This document shows positions 1 through 5,447 of a stretch of 32,088 nucleotides of DNA, in pieces. A program made the translations under genes and the position numbers. The notes beneath the pieces are model-generated. The model was not told where the DNA came from. It saw nothing but the letters and a program-made list of their open reading frames with translations, and ran no database searches. The DNA is from Pseudomonadota bacterium (GTDB taxonomy: Bacteria; Desulfobacterota; WTBG01; JAPLJA01). Location: contig JAPLJA010000003.1 in the NCBI GenBank assembly GCA_026388815.1, positions 1 to 32,088 on the forward strand, read 5' to 3'. Position 1 is the stretch's first letter. Each line of letters opens with the position of its first letter.

Positions 1-268
1 CAGACTGCATAGATGGGGAGCTTTAATTTCTTCGAGTCCCACAGGGCGTGTGCCCCATCCCTGTAGGGGGTTTCTACTGTACCATCTTCCATGACGGAAA
101 CGCCTCCATCGACACGGGTCTTTCCGATCTTCAGCTTCAGGATATTCCTGTTGCTGTTCTCCCGTCGTAAATCCCCCTTCGTTAGAGGGATCACGAGGGG
201 GTGCAGATTCGCACGCCCTCCTGCTTGTCCCAGAGCAGTTCGAGTCTGGGTGCGGGTATCTTTTTCAT
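1..268 (-). pseudogene. Frameshifted, left-truncated hypothetical gene
   Basis: ATG at 268-266 sits behind a GGAGACTCCT ribosome site. It reads MKKIPAPRLELLWDKQEGV and on to ICTPS before an early TGA. If the run of five G at 197-201 had one more base, the frame would continue to the window edge through segments GKTRVDGGVSVMEDG and KKLKLPIYAV. The visible end, LKLPIYAV, resembles the start of the LP[LM][LY] module found in many proteins of this window, but the window edge cuts it off. The family is not recognised. A homopolymer sequencing error explains the break as well as real decay does. Confidence 0.5.
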
Positions 269-280
269 AGGAGTCTCCTC

Positions 281-347
281 TTATTTCTTTAGGTATGCCT
301 TGACCATCTTGGCCACGTCGCAGTCTTTAGGGAGCTGTTACATTCAT
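281..347 (-). pseudogene. Possible 21-residue peptide gene with one frame break
   Basis: An ATG at 347 follows an AGGGGG ribosome site, but the reading frame stops after MNVTAP. Removing one base from the ggg at 330-332 would give MNVTAPKDCDVAKMVKAYLK plus a final K, ending at the TAA at 281, just before the ribosome site of the next gene. The intact downstream frame, good ribosome site and tight spacing are the only support. It could also be the remnant 3' end of a larger gene. Confidence 0.25.
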
Positions 348-842
348 TTTTTACCCCCTAATATCAATAACTTACAAGCCCTGTATATCCGTTACCTTCC
401 AGTTTTATACACCATTTTGAGCAAGCTAACTACTTTTTCTCCCTACGTTTCACCACGTTTTCTCAATTCATACATGTCCCTGGACCGGGAATGGAAATTC
501 AATGGCATGTTCGGGCCGAGTATAAGAAATTCAATGGCCCATGTCCCTGGAAAATTTAATGAAGATGCAAAAGATTTTCATTTGTTCCCGGTCTCTCTGA
601 GCCATGGCTCCGGTTTCCTTTTTCCCTTTTCATGATCCCTGACTTAATAATCTTGCAAGATTTTCTGCTTAAAAGATTATTAATACACGCAGGTACTTAT
701 AATAATCTAATTTTCAGGCATTTTTCCGGCTGGAAAAGTCAAGCCATGTACCTTTTCAGGTTTTCATGAGCCATGTTTTTTTCTGCAGGATTCCAGACTG
801 AATTTCAGGCTCTGTGCCAACCAGACCAGGGACAGGGGAAAT
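348..842. other. Gene-free stretch with short repeats
   Basis: No convincing gene is seen on either strand; the plus-strand open frame at 201-635 has no ribosome site and odd composition. The stretch holds aattcaatggc twice (near 497 and 530), catgtccctgga twice (near 475 and 540), a perfect 12-bp palindrome gagccatggctc at 599-610, and an 11-bp inverted repeat ttaataatctt / aagattattaa at 644-654 and 673-683. The word taaaagattattaata at 670-685 recurs at 4265-4280. It may be a decayed gene region or a regulatory spacer. Confidence 0.5.
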
Positions 843-975
843 GAAAGGCCGTCCTATGGGAAGACCATTTTAAACCCATAGGGCGGCCGATGGCCCATGC
901 CAGACCGGGGAGGTACCGGCTGGGAGGGCGATGCCCGTCCAGACCCGGAAGGAGGTAACCGGATTGGATCGGGCT
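843..975 (+). ncRNA. GC-rich structured element, candidate RNA
   Basis: The first hairpin pairs 847-860 with 875-888 over 14 positions. Its one non-Watson-Crick pair (T852 with G883) is a G-U pair only if the plus strand is transcribed. Downstream, the nested pairs ctgg/ccag around gggcgatgccc (about 920-945) are flanked by ccgg and ggta/taacc matches, giving a branched fold. GC content is clearly above the surroundings. It lies directly upstream of the plus-strand RHH/GIY-YIG genes, so it could be their leader, a terminator region, or an independent RNA. No known RNA family is recognised. Confidence 0.35.
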
Positions 976-984
976 GTAAAATTA

Positions 985-1045
985 TAGTGCACTCTTGGAT
1001 TTTTAGATATATATTATGGTAAATTGTAGTGCACTCTTGGATTTT
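985..1045 (+). promoter_or_regulatory. Two 19-bp direct repeats, likely operator
   Basis: The word tagtgcactcttggatttt occurs at 985-1003 and again at 1027-1045. The 42-bp spacing is about four helical turns, so both copies face the same side of the DNA. Each contains the palindrome gtgcac. The second copy ends 13 bases before the ribosome site of a ribbon-helix-helix gene. RHH proteins commonly repress their own operon from tandem sites, so autoregulation is the likely role (inference). Confidence 0.55.
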
Positions 1046-1067
1046 AAACCTCATCTAAGGAGTTATT

Positions 1068-1241
1068 ATGTCTCAGACCTCTGTTCTTGATTACACTCTT
1101 CATATTTCGGTAAAGAAAAGCACCAAAGTGGCATTAGAAATTTTGGCTGAGAAGGATCGTAGATCTCTTAATGCTTATACGCGGATGATTTTGGAAGATC
1201 ATATTTCTTCTAAAGAAATTAAAAAGGAGGAAGAGTTATGA
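1068..1241 (+). CDS. Ribbon-helix-helix DNA-binding protein
   Basis: A 57-residue protein that starts at ATG 1068 behind aaggag at 1058-1062. Residues about 9-15 (TLHISVK) form the expected beta strand. They are followed by a helix, ALEILAEKDRRSL, a turn, and a second helix, NAYTRMILEDHI, which is the Arc/CopG/MetJ-like layout. The stop overlaps the next ATG (ATGA), coupling it to the GIY-YIG gene. Two 19-bp repeats lie just upstream and are probable binding sites. It could be a stand-alone regulator or the antitoxin-like partner of the nuclease; the sequence does not decide between these. Confidence 0.7.
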   Translation: MSQTSVLDYTLHISVKKSTKVALEILAEKDRRSLNAYTRMILEDHISSKEIKKEEEL

Positions 1242-1543
1242 GTAACTGGAAGTATCTAATATGGGAAGGAAGCCTTAAATCTCCTGATGGGTGGAAATTA
1301 ATTCCTGGTATTTTAAAAACAGTAAATGAATTAAATAATGTTTCAGGAGTTTATGTTATTTACGATGATGAAAAAACTATAAGTTACGTTGGTTCTACTT
1401 TCAATCTTGGGGACAGATTAAAGACGCAGATAAAATTTTATCTCCCTCATCATGTTAAAATTAAAATACTTGATGAGTGTCGTGAATTAGAGACTCTATT
1501 AATATCTAAATTAAATCCTGTTTATAATACCGTAATACCGTAG
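1238..1543 (+). CDS. Small GIY-YIG nuclease-domain protein
   Basis: A 101-residue protein made up almost entirely of a GIY-YIG fold. G37-V-Y39 and Y50-V-G52 are the name-giving strands (GVYVIY and SYVGST). R60 is in the position of the catalytic arginine, and E83/E85 in RELETLLISKLNPVYN match the metal-binding glutamate and the usual LNPxYN ending. Such proteins nick or cut DNA and are common as mobile or phage nucleases. No extra DNA-binding domain is attached. It is translationally coupled to the upstream RHH gene and, unlike its neighbours, lies on the plus strand, which suggests a separately acquired unit. Confidence 0.85.
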   Translation: MSNWKYLIWEGSLKSPDGWKLIPGILKTVNELNNVSGVYVIYDDEKTISYVGSTFNLGDRLKTQIKFYLPHHVKIKILDECRELETLLISKLNPVYNTVIP

Positions 1544-1580
1544 GGACGTTACGAGGAGGATATAATAGAAGTCATCGCTC

Positions 1581-2120
1581 TCAATGTCCATAAAACAGGC
1601 ATCCTATTTCATGGGTGGGGCCATTGTAAAAGGATAATTTTATTCCTTTGAGTAGGCCGAGAGCTGCAACATATCTGCGGTAAGGTTTTTGGTCGATGGC
1701 TTTAGCTTCCTTTATATGTTCCTGGAGGATGTTGATGACTTCTTGAATGGGTACAAATTTGCGGTAGTCACCGTAGCCATCCAGACCGAGGATTTTATTT
1801 CCATCGAAGGGATCGTAGACGTAGTCCCCATTAGAGTCCTCGAATTTGCAGATGCCGGGGAAGGTTCCGCCTTTACTAAGTTCTACCATGCCAATAATAT
1901 GGCACCATGGTCCTTCTTTTACAATGGCTCCTGAGGGTACGGTTATTTTGGTATGATCCGGATAATAAGAGAAGGAGCCATCGGATTCTTTGAAGCAATT
2001 GTAGACAGTTTTTTTGAATTGTTCTTTTGTAGAAGTGGCGTGGAGTTCTTCTATCATGCAGGAGTAGTGGTTCATGCCTATGTTTTTTTCTACGACGAGC
2101 ATTTTAGTTTCATAGCCCAT
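1581..2120 (-). CDS. Hypothetical protein, 179 aa
   Basis: Not recognised. The ATG at 2120 follows a GGAAGGATTA ribosome site. The protein looks soluble and mixed alpha/beta, with a glycine- and aspartate-rich middle (KFEDSNGDYVYDPFDG, about residues 91-106) that could be a turn-rich or metal-binding loop, and a C-terminal helix followed by a His/Cys-containing end (HEIGCLFYGH). There is no signal peptide or membrane segment. It converges with the plus-strand nuclease gene, leaving only 37 bases between stops, and leads the minus-strand series up to 2634. Confidence 0.7.
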   Translation of the reverse strand: MGYETKMLVVEKNIGMNHYSCMIEELHATSTKEQFKKTVYNCFKESDGSFSYYPDHTKITVPSGAIVKEGPWCHIIGMVELSKGGTFPGICKFEDSNGDYVYDPFDGNKILGLDGYGDYRKFVPIQEVINILQEHIKEAKAIDQKPYRRYVAALGLLKGIKLSFYNGPTHEIGCLFYGH

Positions 2121-2148
2121 GGGTTAATCCTTCCAATAGATGTCCCTT

Positions 2149-2634
2149 TTAGTTTCTATTTTCACGAGTGATTTCCTTTTCCACGTATTCTATGAAGGCA
2201 TTCATGGCCTCGTCGTAATCGGACCAGACCTCGCAGGGTTCTATGAGACATTGGTCCTTGCCCTGTGGGAGGCCAGGGATGTTGGGGCGTTGTTCCCAGA
2301 CGTTGACACCGAACCAGCCCCAGTTGGATACCAGGTCCTTGTCCCCGAGGGCCTTGATCTTGGCATCGGTGAAGTTACGTGGTAGGCGATGGTGGGTTGG
2401 GCCGGGTAATCGTCCTTGAGTCCAAGCTCTTGCCAGGTCCAGGGAATCGAAAGAAATGGAGCCTTCATTTTCTTTCAGGCTGAACTTATATTCTCCGGCC
2501 GTGGTGAGGACATAGGTTCTGTTTCGGGCCTTGACCTCGGCAATGACCTTGCCTGCGTAGAATATAGAGTCCTGTTTATTCTGGGCAATTTTCGGGGTGA
2601 TAATCTTGATGGGTATTTTGATATAGGTTCTCAT
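2149..2634 (-). CDS. Hypothetical protein, 161 aa
   Basis: Not recognised. The N-terminal 60 residues are strand-rich (MRTYIKIPIKIITPK, then GKVIAEVKARNRTYVLTTAG). The middle is proline- and tryptophan-rich (RLPGPTHHRLPRNF, NWGWFGVNVWEQ), and the C-terminus is an acidic helix ending EYVEKEITRENRN. No membrane segment is present. The ribosome site is GTGGAG, inside the last codons of the small upstream frame at 2638-2772, which suggests translational coupling. Confidence 0.7.
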   Translation of the reverse strand: MRTYIKIPIKIITPKIAQNKQDSIFYAGKVIAEVKARNRTYVLTTAGEYKFSLKENEGSISFDSLDLARAWTQGRLPGPTHHRLPRNFTDAKIKALGDKDLVSNWGWFGVNVWEQRPNIPGLPQGKDQCLIEPCEVWSDYDEAMNAFIEYVEKEITRENRN

Positions 2635-2637
2635 GGA

Positions 2638-2772
2638 TTAGTACTCCACGGTTATGGTATCGAGTTTCATGATGGTCCAGCCCTGTTCATGCTCCAGGAT
2701 ACTGAATACCTGGTTTACATTCCATTCAGGATGAGTCTGGACTCCAGGTTTAGCAGTTTGTGCATAATCCAT
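2638..2772 (-). CDS. Possible 44-aa protein overlapping the next gene
   Basis: ATG at 2772 lies behind a GGAG and opens a 44-codon frame (MDYAQTAKPGVQTHPEWNVN at its start, KLDTITVEY at its end). It overlaps the last 58 bases of the 84-aa gene in another frame and stops four bases before the 161-aa gene. It fills a gap that would otherwise be unusually long for this compact region. There is no family match; support is the ribosome site, spacing and plausible composition. Confidence 0.45.
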   Translation of the reverse strand: MDYAQTAKPGVQTHPEWNVNQVFSILEHEQGWTIMKLDTITVEY

Positions 2773-2969
2773 TCATGAGGATCTCCGGTCCGGGCCTTTT
2801 GGGTCCCGTAGGGCATTTCAGTCTGGAGCAGGTTAAACAGTTTGTCATACTGTTCGTCGGTAAGGTCTCCGGCGTCTACAACAGCTCTGAGGGGTTCCAT
2901 TCCCCCCAGGGTGTCCATGATTTCCTGGTCTAAGATGTCTATGGGCTTGGTATAAGTAGTAGTTTCCAT
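2715..2969 (-). CDS. Hypothetical protein, 84 aa
   Basis: Not recognised. The protein is mostly helical and acidic, with two leucine-rich helices (ILDQEIMDTLGGMEPLRAVV and DEQYDKLFNLLQTEMP) and a third at the C-terminus. The start follows a GGGAGGAAAATTAA sequence in which the TAA is the stop of the upstream zinc-ribbon gene, so the two are probably translated together. Confidence 0.65.
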   Translation of the reverse strand: METTTYTKPIDILDQEIMDTLGGMEPLRAVVDAGDLTDEQYDKLFNLLQTEMPYGTQKARTGDPHEWIMHKLLNLESRLILNGM

Positions 2970-3260
2970 TTAATTTTCCTCCCTTGATTCACAGTCCTTG
3001 TTGGAGCAGACTTGTTCTTCATTAAGATCATGGCCTATTCCGGGATTCATCTCGGATTTCAGGATATATTCGTGGCATTCTGTGCAGACTTCGTAGATGT
3101 CTTCGGCTTCATCCTCAAAGTATTCCCGTTTCAGGGAACCGAGGTCGGGTACGTTCACGAACTTGGCTGTTACTTCTCCGGTCTTGGTATTCAGGGTACC
3201 TTGAGTTTGGACGGTACCTTCATCCCAGACTGATACGAAGGATCCTGTTAAGATTGTCAT
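2970..3260 (-). CDS. Small C4 zinc-ribbon protein
   Basis: A 96-residue protein. The N-terminal half is beta-rich (SFVSVWDEGTVQTQGTL). The C-terminal third carries CTECHEY and, after a 26-residue spacer, VCSNKDC, giving four cysteines suited to one zinc ion. Such ribbons bind nucleic acid or protein; nothing here tells which. The ribosome site overlaps the end of the spacer after the GP88-like gene (about 3270). It is one of several small cysteine-ribbon proteins scattered through the window. Confidence 0.65.
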   Translation of the reverse strand: MTILTGSFVSVWDEGTVQTQGTLNTKTGEVTAKFVNVPDLGSLKREYFEDEAEDIYEVCTECHEYILKSEMNPGIGHDLNEEQVCSNKDCESREEN

Positions 3261-3290
3261 GATATGATCTCCTTTAGTTTAGAATCTTTT

Positions 3291-3914
3291 TTACCAGTTC
3301 CAGCAGCGTCCACATTCATGACACCCTGGTATTCGATGATACACCGCTTGACAGTCCTTTTTATCTTCAGGAACCCCATTAACAATTCTCCCGCTATTAT
3401 GATACGGGAACACGGTGTGTATCCGCTTATCCTTGGGTACGACATCGGTAGCCAGACGGGGTCCCCAGCATAGCGTGCCCTGGTACTTTTGGATCTCGGC
3501 CGGCGAGGAGCTGTCGATGGATACCATGAGTTTTAAATTGGGGTACTTACCGTTTAGGGCCTTGGCTATCTCGAGTTTTCTTGTCATACCCCAGAGCATT
3601 GTATCAGGGCAGGCTCTGGCGAGGCGCCGGATACCCAGGAGGTGGTCTTTATTCAGGTCTCCGGTACCAGACAAGCGTACTGCCTTCTTGGTTTTGCACT
3701 CCTCAATCAGCTCTTTTAAGTCTAATCCTTTGAGGTAGTTGGATACCCATACCTGTTTTCTCTTGTTAGAAGGCAGGGCGGTGCGCCCTTTGCGGGCGTA
3801 ACAGGTATGAGAGCAGTTCTTGGTAGGTCTGCAGTGTCCGGCGATGGGTAGGTTGATGGAATGTCCACATTTTGTATTTGAGGACAGTATGGTACCTGGG
3901 CGGTAGGGCTTCAC
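3291..3914 (-). CDS. GP88-like cysteine-rich phage protein
   Basis: A 207-residue protein starting at GTG 3914 behind AAAGGACA. The N-terminus carries C16, C28 and C34 followed by TCYARKG (C38), like the FCYARNG block of the GP88 family known from phages. A middle segment, VRLSGTGDLNK, then TMLWGMTRKLEIAKA and LKLMVSIDSSSP, matches the barrel-like strands of that family. Three more cysteines close the protein (GCHECGRCWNW). The cysteine clusters suggest a metal or iron-sulphur site, but the family's chemistry is not established. The resemblance is by motif only. Confidence 0.6.
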   Translation of the reverse strand: MKPYRPGTILSSNTKCGHSINLPIAGHCRPTKNCSHTCYARKGRTALPSNKRKQVWVSNYLKGLDLKELIEECKTKKAVRLSGTGDLNKDHLLGIRRLARACPDTMLWGMTRKLEIAKALNGKYPNLKLMVSIDSSSPAEIQKYQGTLCWGPRLATDVVPKDKRIHTVFPYHNSGRIVNGVPEDKKDCQAVYHRIPGCHECGRCWNW

Positions 3915-3949
3915 GCTATGTCCTTTCGTTGGAGGTACTTAAAATTAGC

Positions 3950-3978
3950 TTGCCAATATTAAAGAATTGTGGTATATT
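3950..3978 (+). promoter_or_regulatory. Sigma70-type promoter of a short plus-strand RNA
   Basis: TTGCCA at 3950-3955, a 17-base spacer, then TATATT at 3973-3978. Transcription would begin near 3985 and run away from both neighbouring minus-strand genes into a strong hairpin terminator 20-75 bases further on. Confidence 0.6.
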
Positions 3979-3984
3979 AGAAGT

Positions 3985-4064
3985 AATCTGTCTGTCTGGT
4001 TTTGTGAAGAGGGTCAATATCTATAAAGGATTAAGCCTCCTATAAGATTTTGGCCCTCTTTTTA
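3985..4064 (+). ncRNA. Candidate small RNA of about 80 nt
   Basis: Lies between a good promoter and a T-rich terminator on the plus strand and contains no open frame. Its 3' two thirds form one long hairpin: 4007-4017 pairs with 4050-4060 (11 pairs, one G-U). Inside that, atctataaagga near 4019-4030 pairs imperfectly with tcctataagat near 4038-4048, leaving a loop of about seven bases. The RNA overlaps the 3' end of the minus-strand membrane-protein gene (stop at 4040) and is complementary to it, so it could act in cis or in trans. Confidence 0.5.
4007..4064 (+). terminator. Rho-independent terminator, plus strand
   Basis: An 11-bp stem aagagggtcaa / ttggccctctt is followed by tttttatt. The U-run is only on the plus-strand side; the other side reads ctcttcac. 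The terminator therefore serves the plus-strand transcript that begins near 3985. Confidence 0.65.
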
Positions 4065-4234
4065 TTCCATGCGCTATAGATTACTGAGGATAGGAATATA
4101 AAGACCCCTATTGTGGCTACGATGATAAGATACAGGCCATTTTTGACTATGAACCGGATAATGGTACCGATCACTCCCCCTACTTTATCACCTATGTCGC
4201 TTATTTGTTCCAGTTTTTTATTGGGATCAATCAT
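4040..4234 (-). CDS. Small single-pass membrane protein
   Basis: A 64-residue protein with a short polar N-terminus (MIDPNKKLEQISDIGDK), a glycine-rich amphipathic stretch, then a clear membrane segment of about residues 33-53 (LYLIIVATIGVFIFLSSVIY) and a basic tail, KKRAKIL. The positive tail predicts a cytoplasmic C-terminus. No family is assignable; holin-like or stress peptides look similar, but nothing specific supports either. Its stop codon lies inside the terminator hairpin of the antisense small RNA. Confidence 0.65.
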   Translation of the reverse strand: MIDPNKKLEQISDIGDKVGGVIGTIIRFIVKNGLYLIIVATIGVFIFLSSVIYSAWNKKRAKIL

Positions 4235-4287
4235 AATAAGTTCCTTTTGTGTCCGGTAATATACTAAAAGATTATTAATAATTCAAG

Positions 4288-4310
4288 GGGTTTCAAAGCC
4301 TACTACGTTC
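4288..4310 (-). repeat. 3'-end repeat, copy 1
   Basis: The minus strand reads acgtagtaggctttgaaac. The first TAG is the stop of the 4303-4710 gene and a second TAG follows in frame. The 15-base core cgtagtaggctttga is identical in four places in the window. Copies 1 and 2 share 20 bases (gtttcaaagcctactacgtt on the plus strand). Confidence 0.7.
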
Positions 4311-4710
4311 CTTTCAGGAGTTCTGCCAGGCGGGGGTATTGATTAGGCCAGCCCAGTAACAGGGGCAGGTCTTGTCGATTGAAGTGTTCCCATGTATCTA
4401 TTTTTTTAAAGCCAAGAGGATATACTATACATGTCATTCTGTTCTGTTGTCGCCGTACCAAGTCGTTATCGAAGGGATAGGCTTCAGCGTTTTCCACGGC
4501 GATTATAGTAGCCCGGAGGCTCAGGTTATTGAAGTCAAATATTTCACAGACTAGTTTAGTGAATGACCAGGTCCAGCCCATACTTTTGATTGGGCATCTG
4601 TAGTTTATGAGTACTGGGGTGTTTAAAGGGATGGTAGCTATTATATCCCTTTGGATTCTCATTTCTTCTATTCGTTGTTCAGCTTTTTTAAGGCACGTTT
4701 CTCTTTTCAT
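4303..4710 (-). CDS. Hypothetical protein with C-terminal LPLL module
   Basis: Start chosen at ATG 4710, behind AAGGAGATAT; the frame stays open to 4785 without a ribosome site. The 135-residue protein begins with a charged coiled helix (MKRETCLKKAEQRIEEMRIQ) and continues with beta-rich sequence. It ends in RQDLPLLLGWPNQYPRLAEL-LKGT, a clean copy of the recurring module. The stop codon TAG is part of the 15-base repeat cgtagtaggctttga. Function unknown. Confidence 0.7.
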   Translation of the reverse strand: MKRETCLKKAEQRIEEMRIQRDIIATIPLNTPVLINYRCPIKSMGWTWSFTKLVCEIFDFNNLSLRATIIAVENAEAYPFDNDLVRRQQNRMTCIVYPLGFKKIDTWEHFNRQDLPLLLGWPNQYPRLAELLKGT

Positions 4711-4729
4711 ATATCTCCTTATGAAAAAC

Positions 4730-4893
4730 AGGTCAGCGTTAGACAGCTTTTGCAGCACACCGTGCTGGTGCTTCGTCTGCAACAAACGTTCAGCGGGGTC
4801 AAGGCTTACGGGAGTTATGAATACCTCTCGTGTTGCTTCCCTTAACGGATCGTATCATTCAATACGGTTGCATAGCCAGAAGAACGCTGACCT
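4730..4893. repeat. 11-bp inverted repeat around a gene-free spacer
   Basis: aggtcagcgtt at 4730-4740 is matched by aacgctgacct at 4883-4893. Inside the left arm the sequence gttagac fits the GTTRRRY core of integron attC sites. The interval also holds a hairpin with stem ttgcag/ctgcaa around gcacc/ggtg (near 4746-4778). No credible gene lies between. It may be a recombination-site remnant or a structured leader of the minus-strand 4303-4710 gene. Confidence 0.4.
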
Positions 4894-4899
4894 GATAGG

Positions 4900-5112
4900 T
4901 TAGATTTCTTTGGTATCGGATACGTCCACTTTATAATGGCGGGCGAGTCTTTTCAATAATTGGGCCATGGCTATAAAGCTGTCTCTGCCTTCGCCAGACG
5001 AATCCCATTCGCCGGTGTATCCTTCAGCGCAACTGTTGATGAGGGCCGTAAAATCTCCTTGTATTTCGTCGTGGGAAAGTATCCCGGTGAGGTCTGGTTT
5101 ATTCTTTGCCAT
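4900..5112 (-). CDS. Hypothetical protein, 70 aa
   Basis: Not recognised. The ribosome site is AAGGAGGAACTTC. The acidic N-terminal half includes GEWDSSGEGRDSF; the C-terminal half is a basic, leucine-rich helix (IAMAQLLKRLARHYKVD). There are no membrane segments. It is downstream of the 49-aa coiled-coil gene and probably in the operon driven by the minus-strand promoter at 5360-5388. Confidence 0.65.
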   Translation of the reverse strand: MAKNKPDLTGILSHDEIQGDFTALINSCAEGYTGEWDSSGEGRDSFIAMAQLLKRLARHYKVDVSDTKEI

Positions 5113-5123
5113 GAAGTTCCTCC

Positions 5124-5273
5124 TTAACAGGGTTCAAGATTCTTTTCGAGCATTTGCATCATCTGTTCTTCCTCGGCTTTTTGTTTCAAGTACTGGAGAT
5201 ATTCGGGGTCATGATCCAGACAGGAATTTGAGTCGGGGAGAGCCTGTCTCGGGGCTTTAAAATTTGCAGCCAT
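5124..5273 (-). CDS. Small coiled-coil protein, 49 aa
   Basis: Start ATG 5273 has AGGAGTTATCAAC in front; the longer frame to 5309 lacks a ribosome site. The sequence runs MAANFKAPRQALPDSNSCLD, then a long helix, YLQYLKQKAEEEQMMQMLEK, with heptad-like leucines and methionines. It is the first gene behind the promoter at 5360-5388. No family recognised. Confidence 0.6.
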   Translation of the reverse strand: MAANFKAPRQALPDSNSCLDHDPEYLQYLKQKAEEEQMMQMLEKNLEPC

Positions 5274-5319
5274 GTTGATAACTCCTGTGAGGTGTTTCAT
5301 GTACCTCAAAATAAAGGAC

Positions 5320-5348
5320 TTGCTTTTTTACAAGTTTTGTGCTATATT
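5320..5348 (+). promoter_or_regulatory. Sigma70-type promoter of second short plus RNA
   Basis: TTGCTT at 5320-5325, 17 bases, then TATATT at 5343-5348, the same architecture as the promoter at 3950. The start point would be near 5355, which faces the opposing minus-strand promoter at 5360-5388. Confidence 0.5.
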
Positions 5349-5359
5349 ATAAAGGTGAT

Positions 5360-5388
5360 GTAATATGGCTCCTTGATTTGTGTGTCAA
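5360..5388 (-). promoter_or_regulatory. Sigma70-type promoter, minus strand
   Basis: On the minus strand TTGACA (5388-5383), 17 bases and TATTAC (5365-5360) give a strong -35 and fair -10 element, about 85 bases upstream of the 49-aa gene. It overlaps the transcribed part of the plus-strand small RNA, so polymerases starting from the two promoters would collide. Confidence 0.55.
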
Positions 5389-5398
5389 GAAGTGTGAG

Positions 5399-5436
5399 AT
5401 AAGGGGTGCCCCCGAGAAAGGGCACCCCTTATTATT
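5399..5436. terminator. Strong 13-bp hairpin terminator
   Basis: ataaggggtgccc at 5399-5411 pairs perfectly with gggcaccccttat at 5420-5432, followed on the plus strand by tatttgg. It closes the plus-strand small RNA. It also lies just past the stop of the minus-strand 204-aa gene (5448), so it may work in both directions. Confidence 0.65.
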
Positions 5437-5447
5437 TGGTAGGCGGA

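Larger units (their letters stand above)
5355..5436 (+). ncRNA. Candidate small RNA of about 80 nt
   Basis: Runs from the promoter at 5320-5348 to the hairpin at 5399-5432 and has no open frame. It contains a small hairpin, cttga/tcaag (about 5373-5389), and the terminator stem. Its position between two minus-strand genes and the promoter spacing match the candidate at 3985-4064, although the sequences differ. Confidence 0.4.

Noticed and set aside
230-260. gttcgagtctgggtg resembling a tRNA T-loop
   Set aside because: No acceptor, D or anticodon stems can be built around it and it lies within a coding frame.
201-635. Plus-strand open frame of 144 codons at the window start
   Set aside because: No ribosome site, overlaps the antisense of a better supported minus-strand gene, and is full of short DNA repeats.
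940-965. ggaaggaggtaacc resembling the tetraloop region of SRP RNA or a 16S 3' end
   Set aside because: The flanking helices of domain IV or the 16S sequence do not match beyond a few bases.
670-4280. 16-base repeat taaaagattattaata at 670-685 and 4265-4280
   Set aside because: AT-rich low-information word in two intergenic places; too weak to call a mobile-element boundary.
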